Source of the DNA: Arthrobacter sp. SLBN-122
GTDB lineage: Bacteria; Actinomycetota; Actinomycetes; Actinomycetales; Micrococcaceae
Direction of reading: 5' to 3'
Assembly (NCBI RefSeq): GCF_006715165.1
Contig: NZ_VFMS01000001.1
Span: 2,046,001 to 2,110,000, forward strand
DNA: 64,000 bases
Position 1 is the stretch's first letter. Each line of letters begins with the position of its first letter. The position numbers and the translations under genes were made by a program. Of the stretch, positions 25,418 to 34,112 are shown piece by piece. The notes beneath the pieces are model-generated. The model did not search any database and had not been told where the DNA came from. It was given only the letters and a program-made list of their open reading frames with translations.

Positions 25418-25429
25418 TTAAGCGTTTGA
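25418..25429. promoter_or_regulatory. LacI-type operator 2
   Basis: TTAAGCGTTTGA, differing from operator 1 by one base and centred 35 bases downstream of it, 84 bases before the nucleoside hydrolase start. Confidence 0.65.
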
Positions 25430-25512
25430 CGCAGGCCACAAAAGCCTGCCATGATTCCTCCCGGAATACTGAATCCCTGCCCAGGCAGGCCCCAATGACG
25501 TGGAGAACCATC

Positions 25513-26601
25513 GTGGAACCAAATCCCCAAGCGAACCAGACAGAGCCCAGCAAGATCATCCTGGACTGCGACCCCGGCCACGATGACGCCGTGGCCCTCC
25601 TGCTGGCACACGGCAACCCCAACATCGAACTCCTTGCCGTCACCACGGTGGTGGGCAACCAGACCCTCGAAAAAGTCACCCGCAATGCCCTGGCCGTGGG
25701 CACCATCGCCGGCATCACCGGTGTCCCCTTCGCGGCCGGCTGCCCCCGTCCACTGGTCCGCAGCATCGAAACCGCGCCGGACATCCACGGCGAGTCCGGC
25801 ATGGACGGCCCCGCGCTGCCCGAGTCCACCATCGAGCTGGACCCGCGCCACGCCGTCGACCTCATCATCGACACCGTCATGGCCCACGAACCCGGCACCG
25901 TCACCCTGGTGCCCACCGCCGGCCTGACCAACATCGCCATGGCCGCCCGCAAGGAGCCGCGGATCGTGGAACGCGTCAAGGAAGTGGTCCTCATGGGCGG
26001 CGGCTACCACGTGGGCAACTGGAGCGCCGTGGCCGAGTTCAACATCATCATCGACCCCGAGGCCGCGCACATCGTCTTCAACGAGAAGTGGCCCGTGGTG
26101 ATGGTGGGACTGGACCTCACCCACCAGGCGCTGGCCACCCCGGAGGTCGTGGAGAAAATTGCCGCGATCGGCACCGGACCGGCAAAGTTCGTCACCGAAC
26201 TGATGGACTTCTTCGCCCACACCTACAAGGACGCTCAGGGCTTCGACTACCCGCCCGTCCACGATCCCTGTGCCGTGGCGTACGTGATCGACCCCAGCAT
26301 CGTGAGCACCCGGAAAGTGCCCGTCAACATCGAACTGCAGGGCACCCTCACCCTGGGCATGACGGTGGCGGACTTCCGCGCCCCGGCACCCGCGGATTGC
26401 CACACCAGCGTGGCGGTCGATCTGGACCACGCACGGTTCTGGGACCTCGTCACCGACGCGCTGGTCCGCATCGGCGAGCCAACCAGCAAAACCAACGCGG
26501 ACGACGGCGACGCGCGCCAAGGTGCGTCGCCCAGCAAAGGCAACGCGGCCGACGTCGTACGCCCCGAAAGTGCCCACCTCACCGCCGGAGGGGTCAAGTA
26601 G
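25513..26601 (+). CDS. Nucleoside hydrolase (IunH/RihA family)
   Basis: About 362 residues from GTG 25513, which has GGAGAA upstream; an ATG at 25495 is an alternative. The calcium-binding N-terminal motif DCDPGHDDAVALLLA is diagnostic, with NPNIELLAVTTVVGN, a GGGYHVGNWS segment and the later HDPCAVAY. It splits nucleosides into base and ribose. A C-terminal tail of about 35 Ala/Asp/Ser-rich residues is unusual. The stop touches the MFS start, and ribokinase follows, so the operon takes up nucleosides and phosphorylates ribose. Confidence 0.93.
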   Translation: MEPNPQANQTEPSKIILDCDPGHDDAVALLLAHGNPNIELLAVTTVVGNQTLEKVTRNALAVGTIAGITGVPFAAGCPRPLVRSIETAPDIHGESGMDGPALPESTIELDPRHAVDLIIDTVMAHEPGTVTLVPTAGLTNIAMAARKEPRIVERVKEVVLMGGGYHVGNWSAVAEFNIIIDPEAAHIVFNEKWPVVMVGLDLTHQALATPEVVEKIAAIGTGPAKFVTELMDFFAHTYKDAQGFDYPPVHDPCAVAYVIDPSIVSTRKVPVNIELQGTLTLGMTVADFRAPAPADCHTSVAVDLDHARFWDLVTDALVRIGEPTSKTNADDGDARQGASPSKGNAADVVRPESAHLTAGGVK

Positions 26602-28047
26602 ATGGCCGCCGCAACCATGGCCGACGCCAAGACCGGCCGCGGCAACATCGCCGCCCTGATGACCGCCCTGCTGGCAGCCTGCGTGGCGTTCCAGCTCAAC
26701 GCCTCCATGCTCAGCCCCGCCCTGGTGACCATGGGCCAGGAACTCAAGACCGACCAGGCCGTCATCGGCCTCTCCCAGACCTGGTTCTTCACCGCCGCCG
26801 CGCTCTTCTCCCTCTTCCTGCCCCGCCTCAGCGACATCATCGGCCGCAAGAAGGTCCTGGTGGGCATGATGCTGCTCATGGCCGTGGGTTCCGTGATCGC
26901 AGCCCTCGCCCCGGACGTCACCTGGCTGTTCGTGGGCCGCATCATCCAGGGCGTCAGCGGACCCACCGTGCCGCTCTGCCTGATCATGCTCCGCTCCGCC
27001 GTCAGCAACCCGCGCAAGTACGGAACGCTGATGGGCCTGATCACCGCGGTCAACGGCGGCGTTGCCGGCGTCGACTCCTTCGTGGGCGGCTATTTCGCGG
27101 AGCACTTCGGTTTCCGCAGCATCTTCTGGCTCATGGTGGTCCTGGCCGTTGCCGCCACCGCCCTCATCATGTTCCTCGCCTCCGAAAGCAAGCCTGCCGC
27201 CGGCACGCGGATGGACTGGCTGGGCGTGTTCTTCATCGTGGTGGCCGTCGGCGCCCTGCTGACCGCGCTCAACGAGGCCGCCAAGCTGGTGGGCGGATTT
27301 AACCCAGGCGTGCTGGTCCTGAGCGTGGCCCTGGTACTGGTGTCCGCCGTCGCGTTCTTTGCTTTCTGGCGGACCGAACAGCGGGCCGCGCAGCCCATGG
27401 TGGAAACAGTGCACCTGCGCCAGCGCTCCACCTGGGCGCCGCTGCTGACCACCACACTGACCATGACCGGCATCTTCGCCGTCATCAACGGGATCGTCCC
27501 CGCCTACGTCCAGGCCGCAAACCCCGGTTTCGGCGTGGGTCCCACCGAGATGTCGCTGATCATCCTCACCCCGTACGCGCTGCTGGGCTGGCTGGTGGGC
27601 CCGCTCTCCGGCAAGCTGGCGCCGGTGCTCGGCTACACCAAGGTGCTGCGGATCGGCCTCCTGGGCAGCATCGCCGCGCTCGCGCTGATTGCCTTCCTGG
27701 GCCTGAACAGCCTGCCCCTGATGATCGCCGGCACGGTCTTGCTGGGCATCATGTACGCCGGTACGGTCAACATCATGCTCAACGGACTCGGCGTTGTCCT
27801 CTCGCCCGCCGGCAACCCCGGCTTCCTGCCCGGCATGAACGCCGGTGCGTTCAACCTGGGCGCGGGCCTCAGCTTCCTAATCCTGCCCGCCGTGCTGGTG
27901 GCCACCTCCGCACTTGGCGACGCGAAGGCCGCCTACCTGACCGTCGTGGTGGTCGGCTTGGCTCTGACCGTGGCCGCGTTCGCCGCGTCCCTGCTGATCC
28001 CCAAGCCGGTCGAGGCAGAGGTGGCCCCGGCTGAGGTGGCCCGGTGA
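26602..28047 (+). CDS. MFS transporter, probably nucleoside/ribose uptake
   Basis: 481 residues with 14 likely membrane segments and motif A PRLSDIIGRKKVLVG. Sandwiched between nucleoside hydrolase and ribokinase, with a four-base overlap into the latter (GTGA), so a nucleoside or ribose substrate is likely even though the sequence resembles drug/H+ antiporters of DHA2 type. Confidence 0.88.
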   Translation: MAAATMADAKTGRGNIAALMTALLAACVAFQLNASMLSPALVTMGQELKTDQAVIGLSQTWFFTAAALFSLFLPRLSDIIGRKKVLVGMMLLMAVGSVIAALAPDVTWLFVGRIIQGVSGPTVPLCLIMLRSAVSNPRKYGTLMGLITAVNGGVAGVDSFVGGYFAEHFGFRSIFWLMVVLAVAATALIMFLASESKPAAGTRMDWLGVFFIVVAVGALLTALNEAAKLVGGFNPGVLVLSVALVLVSAVAFFAFWRTEQRAAQPMVETVHLRQRSTWAPLLTTTLTMTGIFAVINGIVPAYVQAANPGFGVGPTEMSLIILTPYALLGWLVGPLSGKLAPVLGYTKVLRIGLLGSIAALALIAFLGLNSLPLMIAGTVLLGIMYAGTVNIMLNGLGVVLSPAGNPGFLPGMNAGAFNLGAGLSFLILPAVLVATSALGDAKAAYLTVVVVGLALTVAAFAASLLIPKPVEAEVAPAEVAR

Positions 28048-29006
28048 GCGCCGCGGGGGGGAACACCGGCCGGATCGTCGTCGTCGGCTCCCTCAACGCC
28101 GACCTCACCATCTACTGCGAACGCCTCCCGCAGCCCGGCGAAACCGTCCAAGGCAACGGGTTCGCCGTGAACCCGGGCGGCAAGAGCGCCAACCAGGCCG
28201 TCGCTGCCGGCCGTTTGGGCGGGCGCGTCAGCCTGGTGGGTGCCGTGGGGAAGGATGCCAACGGTGCCATGCTGGAGGCTTCGGTGGCCGGTGCCGGCGT
28301 GGATGTTGGGCACGTGCGGACCTCAGGTGAACCCACCGGCGTGGCCGTCATCGCCGTGGACGCCAGCGGCGAGAACAACATCATCATCTCGGCCGGGGCC
28401 AACGGCACTTTGTCCCCGGACGACGTTGCGGGCGCCGCGGACGTGCTGGACGGGGCTGCCGTGGTGAGCCTCTGCCTCGAGGTCGGCATGGACACGGTGC
28501 TGGCCGCCGCCCAGGCAGGGCACGACGCCGGCGCCACAGTTTTGCTGAATCTCTCGCCCTATGCGGAGATCCCGTCAGCTCTGGCCGGGCTGGCGGACGT
28601 CCTGCTGGTCAACGCCCACGAGGCCGCGCAATTCCTTGGAGTTGCGGTGCCGGAGGTTGGTGCGGCTGCCGGCGAGTGGGATGCGGTGCGTGAGCGCTTT
28701 GCTGCCCGCGGGATCCAGCAGGTGCTGGTGACACTGGGTTCGCAGGGGTCAGTGGTGCTGGACTCGCTGGCTCCGGCCGGCTCCGGCGTGACTCTTGTCC
28801 AGCCCACCCAGGTGCACGCCGTGGACACCACCGGCGCCGGGGACGCGTTCACTGGAGCGGTGGCTGTGCGGTTGGCCGCCGGCGATGCGCTCGCCGATGC
28901 CGCCGCCTTCGCCTCCGTTGCCGCGGCCCTGGCAACCACCCGCAAAGGGACGCAGGCGGCGTACCCGGACACGGCCGACGTCGAACGCCGCCTCCGGGCC
29001 TCCTGA
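28044..29006 (+). CDS. rbsK: Ribokinase (PfkB family)
   Basis: 320 residues. The first PfkB signature is in GGKSANQAVAAGRLG and the second in DTTGAGDAFTG, with the N-terminal VGSLNADLTIYCERLPQPGE typical of ribokinases. It phosphorylates ribose released by the hydrolase. GTG start overlaps the MFS stop. The gene ends before a long hairpin shared with another locus in the window. Confidence 0.92.
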   Translation: MSAAGGNTGRIVVVGSLNADLTIYCERLPQPGETVQGNGFAVNPGGKSANQAVAAGRLGGRVSLVGAVGKDANGAMLEASVAGAGVDVGHVRTSGEPTGVAVIAVDASGENNIIISAGANGTLSPDDVAGAADVLDGAAVVSLCLEVGMDTVLAAAQAGHDAGATVLLNLSPYAEIPSALAGLADVLLVNAHEAAQFLGVAVPEVGAAAGEWDAVRERFAARGIQQVLVTLGSQGSVVLDSLAPAGSGVTLVQPTQVHAVDTTGAGDAFTGAVAVRLAAGDALADAAAFASVAAALATTRKGTQAAYPDTADVERRLRAS

Positions 29007-29036
29007 CCCCAATAGCGGGCACTCAACTCAATAAAC

Positions 29037-29102
29037 CCCATCGACTGCTCCGTACTTGTCGTTTTCACGCGCGAAAACGACAAGTACGGAGCAATGGATG
29101 GG
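29037..29102. repeat. Long hairpin, copy 1 of a TGCTCCGTA...TACGGAGCA element between convergent genes
   Basis: A perfect 21-bp stem (29046-29066 with 29073-29093) around ACGCGC, with CCCATC/GATGGG as outer arms at 29037-29042 and 29097-29102. A related but imperfect copy is at 34031-34095. Both lie between converging gene ends, so they may serve as two-way terminators and as a dispersed repeat family. Confidence 0.75.
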
Positions 29103-29104
29103 AT

Positions 29105-29842
29105 CTACAGCGCCTCGAGGGTCACTCCGGTGTGCGCGGCGAGCCGGGCCAGGAGGGCGTCCTGGAACTGGATGTCCATCACGGCCGGATGCGGGGCTTT
29201 CCGGCGCTGGTGGTACCAGTAGCCGCCGCTGGCCAACGCGGCTGGATCGTCGCTGGTGGCCAGCCACTCCTGGGTCCGGTGCCCCAATTCGAGGCTGTCC
29301 GGTGCCGACCGACCGCCCATGCGCGTGGGCACCCAGCCAGGGTCCACGGCGTTGCTGGCGACGCTCGGCACCAGCCGGGCCACCGCTGCCGACAGCGCAG
29401 TGACCTGCAGCTTGGTGGTGGAGTAGGAGGCCGTCGTCGTCCGTCCTGCCCAGTCCAGGCCCTCCAGGCCGGTATCGCCACCGCGGTGCATGCCGCTGCT
29501 GAGGTAGATGAGCCGGCGCGGTCCGGGGATGAGGGCGGTCAGCAGGTATGGCGCCACCACGTTCACCGGCAGCAGCGCCGGGCCGTCCAGCACGCCCGCG
29601 TTGTGGATGACCGCATCAATGCCGCCGATCCCGCTGGCCTCAGCAGCGATCTGCCGGACTTCCTCTTCAATGCTGAGGTCGCCGGTCACCAGTTGGGCCC
29701 CGCGGTCCAGGAGGTGCTGGAGCGCGGGGACCCGTCGGGCGGAACGGGCGTGCACGATCACCTCGTGGCCGTCCCGCAGCAGTGACGCCGCTGCTGCCCG
29801 GCCCAGCCCGTCCGTGGATCCGGTGATGAAGACGCGTGCCAT
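29105..29842 (-). CDS. SDR-family oxidoreductase
   Basis: 245 residues; ARVFITGSTDGLGRAAA is the cofactor motif, HNAG stands for NNAG, and YSTTKLQ carries the catalytic Tyr and Lys. The group (NAD-binding, often annotated as retinol dehydrogenase-like) is broad and the substrate is unknown. Single gene. Confidence 0.88.
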   Translation of the reverse strand: MARVFITGSTDGLGRAAAASLLRDGHEVIVHARSARRVPALQHLLDRGAQLVTGDLSIEEEVRQIAAEASGIGGIDAVIHNAGVLDGPALLPVNVVAPYLLTALIPGPRRLIYLSSGMHRGGDTGLEGLDWAGRTTTASYSTTKLQVTALSAAVARLVPSVASNAVDPGWVPTRMGGRSAPDSLELGHRTQEWLATSDDPAALASGGYWYHQRRKAPHPAVMDIQFQDALLARLAAHTGVTLEAL

Positions 29843-29922
29843 GCGGGCCCTCTGTCCCTCGTGGTGGTCCCTACGCTACCCGTAGCCCCTGCTGTCCAGT
29901 CCATGCCCCACGCGGTACAGGA

Positions 29923-30294
29923 TCAGCTGCGCTTCCTGCCCAGGATCAGCGCCAGCAGTCCTCCGAAGGCCAGGAGCAGCACGCCCACCACCAGCAGCCC
30001 GCTGTTGACGCCTGCGTTGATGGCCGAGGGCTGGGCCGCGGGGATTTCCGTGCCCGGACGGGCCAGCACGGGAGTGGTCACTGCGGCCGTTGTTACAGCT
30101 TGCAGGGTAACCGGCGGGGGAGTGGCCCCGAGACCGGTAGAGGAGTTGATGGGGGTTGCCGCTCGGATACCGGACGGCAGTCCTTGGGTCCCGGAGGCGG
30201 TGTCCGCGGCGTGGGCGGCGACGCCACCTGAAGGCAAAAGGCTGAGGGCGATCAGGGCGCCGAGCAGGCAGCCACGGATATTACGGTGCATCAT
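29923..30294 (-). CDS. Small secreted protein with C-terminal membrane anchor
   Basis: 123 residues: signal peptide ending near AHAAD, a Thr/Pro/Ala-rich middle, then a membrane segment (NSGLLVVGVLLLAFGGLLAL) and a basic tail RKRS. This is the layout of a wall-anchored protein, but no LPxTG sortase motif is visible before the membrane segment. Function unknown. Confidence 0.7.
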   Translation of the reverse strand: MMHRNIRGCLLGALIALSLLPSGGVAAHAADTASGTQGLPSGIRAATPINSSTGLGATPPPVTLQAVTTAAVTTPVLARPGTEIPAAQPSAINAGVNSGLLVVGVLLLAFGGLLALILGRKRS

Positions 30295-30377
30295 GAAGTT
30301 CTCCTGAAAGTTGGACTGGGCCTACTGCATAGACCGGTTTGGGCTCGTTTCCGCCTGTGGATGCGGAAGGGCCTCAA

Positions 30378-31328
30378 CTAGTCAGGAGATGAACCGGGGT
30401 CGAAGGACACCGGTGCGGGGACAGCCAACAACCTGGCCTGGACGGCAGCCGTGCCGACCGCAGGGATCTGGAAATGATAGGCGCCGAGCCATGCCGGCAT
30501 GGTTGAGCCGTGTCCGCTGGACGGGCTGCTTCCTCCCGTGGTGACGGCGGGAATGGCGGGTTCTTGCGGTGCATCGACCGGTGCGTCTCCAGGGCCTGCC
30601 GCGGACAGCACCGCCGTTGCGGATGCGGGCCTCAGATGTGCGTCGCAGGCCACGCCGTTACGTTGCAGGATCTCGGAGCTGGTCGCACGGGCGGAAACGG
30701 GCACAGTGCCCTCAGGCTCAGCTGCCGCTTCGGCCGGGCGGGGCGCCGCGTCCCCACTCGCCTGCGGCACCTGGGTAACCACGGGCGGAGAGCCGACGGG
30801 TGCACCTGCCGGCGCCGCCATTGGCAGCGGCACGGCGCTGATGACCGGATCAAGGACGGGGTCAAGCGGTTCAAGGGCTGCACCGGCCAGGGGAACAAGA
30901 GTCCCCGCGGCCCCGTCGACGAGGCCGTCCACGGTGCCGACCACGGGATTCACCACTGCCGGCACCGTGGCGCCCGGCACCATCCGGTCGACCACCGGAA
31001 GGGTCTCCACAACCTCATCAACCAGGCCCGTCACTTCCTCCACTGCCTCATGGATGGGGGGCGTTGTGTCCGGCGTTGGGATGGAGGAAGCGGGAGCTGA
31101 TGCCAGGTTGCCGCCCAGCCCTGCTTCTACCGGTTCCAGGACGTCCCTGGCCGGATGGGCCACGGTGGCAGGGACAGCGATTACGGTAGACGGACCGGGG
31201 AGTGAGTCGCTGGAAGCGGAAGAGTCGGCAGATGCGCCCGCGGCGGACAAAGCGATCCACGATGCAGCCGCCGCCAGGGCAAGCAGCAGCGGGCGGAGAA
31301 ACGCCCAGGCATCGAGTCTTGACTTCAC
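30378..31328 (-). CDS. Secreted low-complexity Pro/Ala/Val-rich protein
   Basis: About 316 residues from GTG 31328, which has GGGGGAGG eight bases upstream; an upstream ATG at 31421 would add a non-signal stretch. A long signal peptide (FLRPLLLALAAAASWIALSAA) leads into a repetitive VVxxV/PVLDP region without recognisable domains. It neighbours the other secreted protein in the same orientation (83-base gap with a small TTCCGC/GCGGAA hairpin at 30349-30368). A surface or wall role is a guess. Confidence 0.6.
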   Translation of the reverse strand: MKSRLDAWAFLRPLLLALAAAASWIALSAAGASADSSASSDSLPGPSTVIAVPATVAHPARDVLEPVEAGLGGNLASAPASSIPTPDTTPPIHEAVEEVTGLVDEVVETLPVVDRMVPGATVPAVVNPVVGTVDGLVDGAAGTLVPLAGAALEPLDPVLDPVISAVPLPMAAPAGAPVGSPPVVTQVPQASGDAAPRPAEAAAEPEGTVPVSARATSSEILQRNGVACDAHLRPASATAVLSAAGPGDAPVDAPQEPAIPAVTTGGSSPSSGHGSTMPAWLGAYHFQIPAVGTAAVQARLLAVPAPVSFDPGSSPD

Positions 31329-31449
31329 GTTGTACGCCTCCCCCAGGCTCACCGGCAAACAATGCTGCCCACCATAAGCACAGGTCAGGGGCAGAGTCCA
31401 ACGGGTGACCGGTGCAACCAAGATGAAGCTTTGAAACGGGTTTGGCAGG

Positions 31450-32097
31450 TCAGGTGGCGTCGGTGGGGGCGGCGCGGTGATCGATCGCGGCCGTCAGTTG
31501 ATCGATGCGGTCCATGGCGCCGTTGAGTTTCTCCACGGCTTCCCACAGCTCCGGTTGCTGTTCCCGGACCTGGTCCAGGGTGGCGCCGGCGGACCGCAGG
31601 GACCCGAGGTCAAAGCTGACGTTGGTGCGCGCCCCGGCCACGGCGGCCCGAAGGGCACCAAACGCGACGACGACATCAGCCACCAGCGACCGGTTGCCGT
31701 TGGTTGCCAGCCAGGCGAGGTCGTCAATGGCGGCAATGGCCCGCTCGCCGAGCACGGCAGAGGAGGCGGCGGCGTCCAGGGAGGCGCGGCGGATCGCTTC
31801 GTCCCGCTCCGGTCCCGGCTCCAGCCGGAAGGCGGCCCCGAACGCCTTGGAAGCGGACGCGTCGTCATCCGCCAGGCGCAGGGCTTCCTCACGCAGTGCC
31901 CGTGCCCGCGTCCGGATCCCTGCCGGCTCCCCGCCGCCGTCCCCGCTGTAGCCGGCCACCATGGACGTGAGCGACGCGGCGACGGCGAGCATCAGCCCCG
32001 TCCCGGCTCCTCCGCCCGGTGAGCCGGTGGATTCTGCCAGCGCGCGCGTCCACTCTTCCACCGTTGACCCCTGGGTGGTCACAACAGTTTCATTCAT
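31450..32097 (-). CDS. Formiminotransferase-cyclodeaminase-like protein (FTCD C-terminal domain family)
   Basis: 215 residues; SPGGGAGTGLMLAVAASLTSMVAGYS near the N-terminus and NGNRSLVADVVVAFGALRAAV near 135-155 match the four-helix cyclodeaminase domain. In full FTCD proteins this domain handles formimino-tetrahydrofolate; stand-alone bacterial copies are often of unknown substrate. Divergent from the hydrolase gene. Confidence 0.82.
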   Translation of the reverse strand: MNETVVTTQGSTVEEWTRALAESTGSPGGGAGTGLMLAVAASLTSMVAGYSGDGGGEPAGIRTRARALREEALRLADDDASASKAFGAAFRLEPGPERDEAIRRASLDAAASSAVLGERAIAAIDDLAWLATNGNRSLVADVVVAFGALRAAVAGARTNVSFDLGSLRSAGATLDQVREQQPELWEAVEKLNGAMDRIDQLTAAIDHRAAPTDAT

Positions 32098-32244
32098 GCC
32101 AGGAACCGTGCCCAGAAACGCGCCGGGCTAAACGGGGCGAGGACGACGGCGTCAGGCAGCGTGCGCTTCTGGCCCACTTTTGGCGTGGGGAGTCCCGGAA
32201 ACATGCGGTACTCCCGGCGGTTCGGGCAGCTAAAGTGGGCCAGT

Positions 32245-33042
32245 GTGACACAACGCCACCGCCACCACTACGGCCAGGACCCCAGCCAGTGGGGTGAGCT
32301 TTTCCTCCCTGACCTTCCGGCGGGCGCCAGGCACCAGGGCGTGGTGGTGGTGATCCACGGCGGGTACTGGCGTTCCACCTATGGGGCCGAACTGGGTGCT
32401 CCGCTGGCGAAGGACCTGGCGGAGCAGGGTATGGCGGCCTGGAACCTCGAGTACCGGCGCGCGGGTAACGGCGGGGGCTGGCCGGCTACTTTCGAGGACA
32501 TTCTGGCCGGTATCGACAAGCTGGCCGACCTGGTGGAACCGCACGCGCTGGACCTGCGCAAAGTGGTGGCGCTGGGGCATTCCGCCGGCGGCCATTTGGC
32601 GGTGTGGGCGGCAGGCAGACCCAAACTGGAGGGGCTTGTGCTTGGGGAAGGCGGCCAGGTGGACAACAGCAGCGACGGCGTCCGCCTCACCGGGGTGGTG
32701 AGCCAATCGGGCGTCCTCAACCTTGCCGAGGCTGAACGGCTGAACCTCAGCGATGGGGCGGTGGCAAACCTGCTGGGAGGCCCGTCGTCGGAATTTCCCG
32801 GGCGCCACCGCATCGGCGACCCCATGGCCGCACTGCCGTTGGATCTTCCCGTTTATGCCGTACACGGCATAAAGGACGACGACGTTCCCCTCAGCATGTC
32901 CGCCACCTATGTGGACGCCAGCCGGGCCGGACCCGTGCCGGCACAGCTGGTCATGGTGCCAGGGGACCACTTCGCCCTGATCGACGTTACGGCGGAGGCG
33001 TATCTGACGTGCCGGGAGCTCGTGGGCCGGCTGCTCCGCTGA
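32245..33042 (+). CDS. Alpha/beta hydrolase, kynurenine-formamidase/BD-FAE-like
   Basis: About 265 residues from GTG 32245; the frame is open from 32161 but the extra residues look artificial. The oxyanion motif VIHGGYWR, nucleophile elbow GHSAGGHLA, acid loop HGIKDDDVP and PGDHFALI histidine make a complete triad. HGGxW is typical of formamidase-like esterases. No ribosome site is obvious, so the start is tentative. Confidence 0.85.
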   Translation: MTQRHRHHYGQDPSQWGELFLPDLPAGARHQGVVVVIHGGYWRSTYGAELGAPLAKDLAEQGMAAWNLEYRRAGNGGGWPATFEDILAGIDKLADLVEPHALDLRKVVALGHSAGGHLAVWAAGRPKLEGLVLGEGGQVDNSSDGVRLTGVVSQSGVLNLAEAERLNLSDGAVANLLGGPSSEFPGRHRIGDPMAALPLDLPVYAVHGIKDDDVPLSMSATYVDASRAGPVPAQLVMVPGDHFALIDVTAEAYLTCRELVGRLLR

Positions 33043-33078
33043 CACGAACTGCTGACCCGGCCCTGTTTCTGGCAGAGT

Positions 33079-34026
33079 ATGACCATGCTCACAGTTATCG
33101 GCGAAGGCCTTGTTGACGTTGTCCAGCGCGCCTCGGGAATTGAGGCCCACGTGGGCGGCAGCCCGCTCAACGTTGCGGTGGGCCTGGCCCGGCTGGACCA
33201 TCCGGTGCAGTTCATCGGCCGCTACGGCCGGGACGCCTACGGCGATTCGGTGGCGGCCCACCTGCGCGCCAGTTCGGTGATGCTGCCGCTGCCTCCGGAC
33301 GGGTTGCCCACCAGCGTGGCCACCGCGTTGATTGACGACGACGGCGCCGCCACCTATACGTTCGACCTCACCTGGGAGCTGCCGGGCGTCGCGGACCGGC
33401 TCGGCTTCATGCTGCAGGGCACCACGCTGCTGCACACCGGCTCCATTGCCACGATGCTGGCGCCCGGGGCAACCGAGGTGCTGGCCGCCGTCGAATATGC
33501 CCACCCGTCCGCCACCATCAGCTTCGATCCCAACTGCCGGCCCAGCATCATCACCGACGTGGACTACGCCCGGCGGCAGGCGGAAAAGTTCGTGACGCTC
33601 GCCGACGTGGTGAAGGCCTCCGATGAGGACCTGGCCTGGCTTTACCCGGGGCAGGACGTGCTGGACTCGGCCCGCAAGTGGCTGGAGCTGGGGGGAGAGG
33701 AAGGCCCTGCGATGGTGGTTGTCACCCGGGGCGCGGATGGACCCTGGGGCGTGTGTCGGTCCGGCGAGGCCAGGGTGCCCGCGCCAAAGGTGGACGTGGC
33801 GGACACCGTGGGGGCCGGGGACTCCTTCATGGCGGCGCTGTTGTCCGGCCTGGTGGACCGGGAGTTGGACGGCGCGCAGAACCGGCAGGAGCTGCGGGAA
33901 CTGCCGGCCGAGGGGCTGGCTGAACTGTTGGCCCATGCAGCCAGGGCCGCTGCCGTCACGGTTTCCCGCCCCGGTGCCAACCCGCCGACCCGGGCCGAGC
34001 TGAACGCGGTTGATATGAACTCTTAA
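33079..34026 (+). CDS. PfkB-family carbohydrate kinase, fructokinase-like
   Basis: 315 residues: GEGLVDVV start, GGSPLNVAVGLARL (first signature) and DTVGAGDSFMAALL (second signature). It phosphorylates a sugar or keto-sugar. It lies at the left edge of the glycoside island, but on its own transcript with the repeat element behind it, so membership is uncertain. ATG 33085 is an alternative start. Confidence 0.9.
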   Translation: MTMLTVIGEGLVDVVQRASGIEAHVGGSPLNVAVGLARLDHPVQFIGRYGRDAYGDSVAAHLRASSVMLPLPPDGLPTSVATALIDDDGAATYTFDLTWELPGVADRLGFMLQGTTLLHTGSIATMLAPGATEVLAAVEYAHPSATISFDPNCRPSIITDVDYARRQAEKFVTLADVVKASDEDLAWLYPGQDVLDSARKWLELGGEEGPAMVVVTRGADGPWGVCRSGEARVPAPKVDVADTVGAGDSFMAALLSGLVDRELDGAQNRQELRELPAEGLAELLAHAARAAAVTVSRPGANPPTRAELNAVDMNS

Positions 34027-34030
34027 GCAA

Positions 34031-34095
34031 GAATCGATTGCTCCGTAAATGTCGTCATGGTGGCTCAAAACGGCATCTGCGGAGCATTCGATGGG
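34031..34095. repeat. Hairpin, copy 2 of the TGCTCCGTA...GCGGAGCA element
   Basis: TCGATTGCTCCGTAAATGTCGT on the left pairs imperfectly with ACGGCATCTGCGGAGCATTCGA on the right. It shares the core TGCTCCGTA..TGTCGT with the copy at 29037-29102, and likewise lies between convergent gene ends. Confidence 0.65.
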
Positions 34096-34112
34096 CGGTT
34101 GGCGGGTAGCTG

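Noticed and set aside
25345..27414. 689-residue minus-strand open frame
   Set aside because: Shadow of the nucleoside hydrolase and MFS genes; His/Gly/Asp-rich with no domain.
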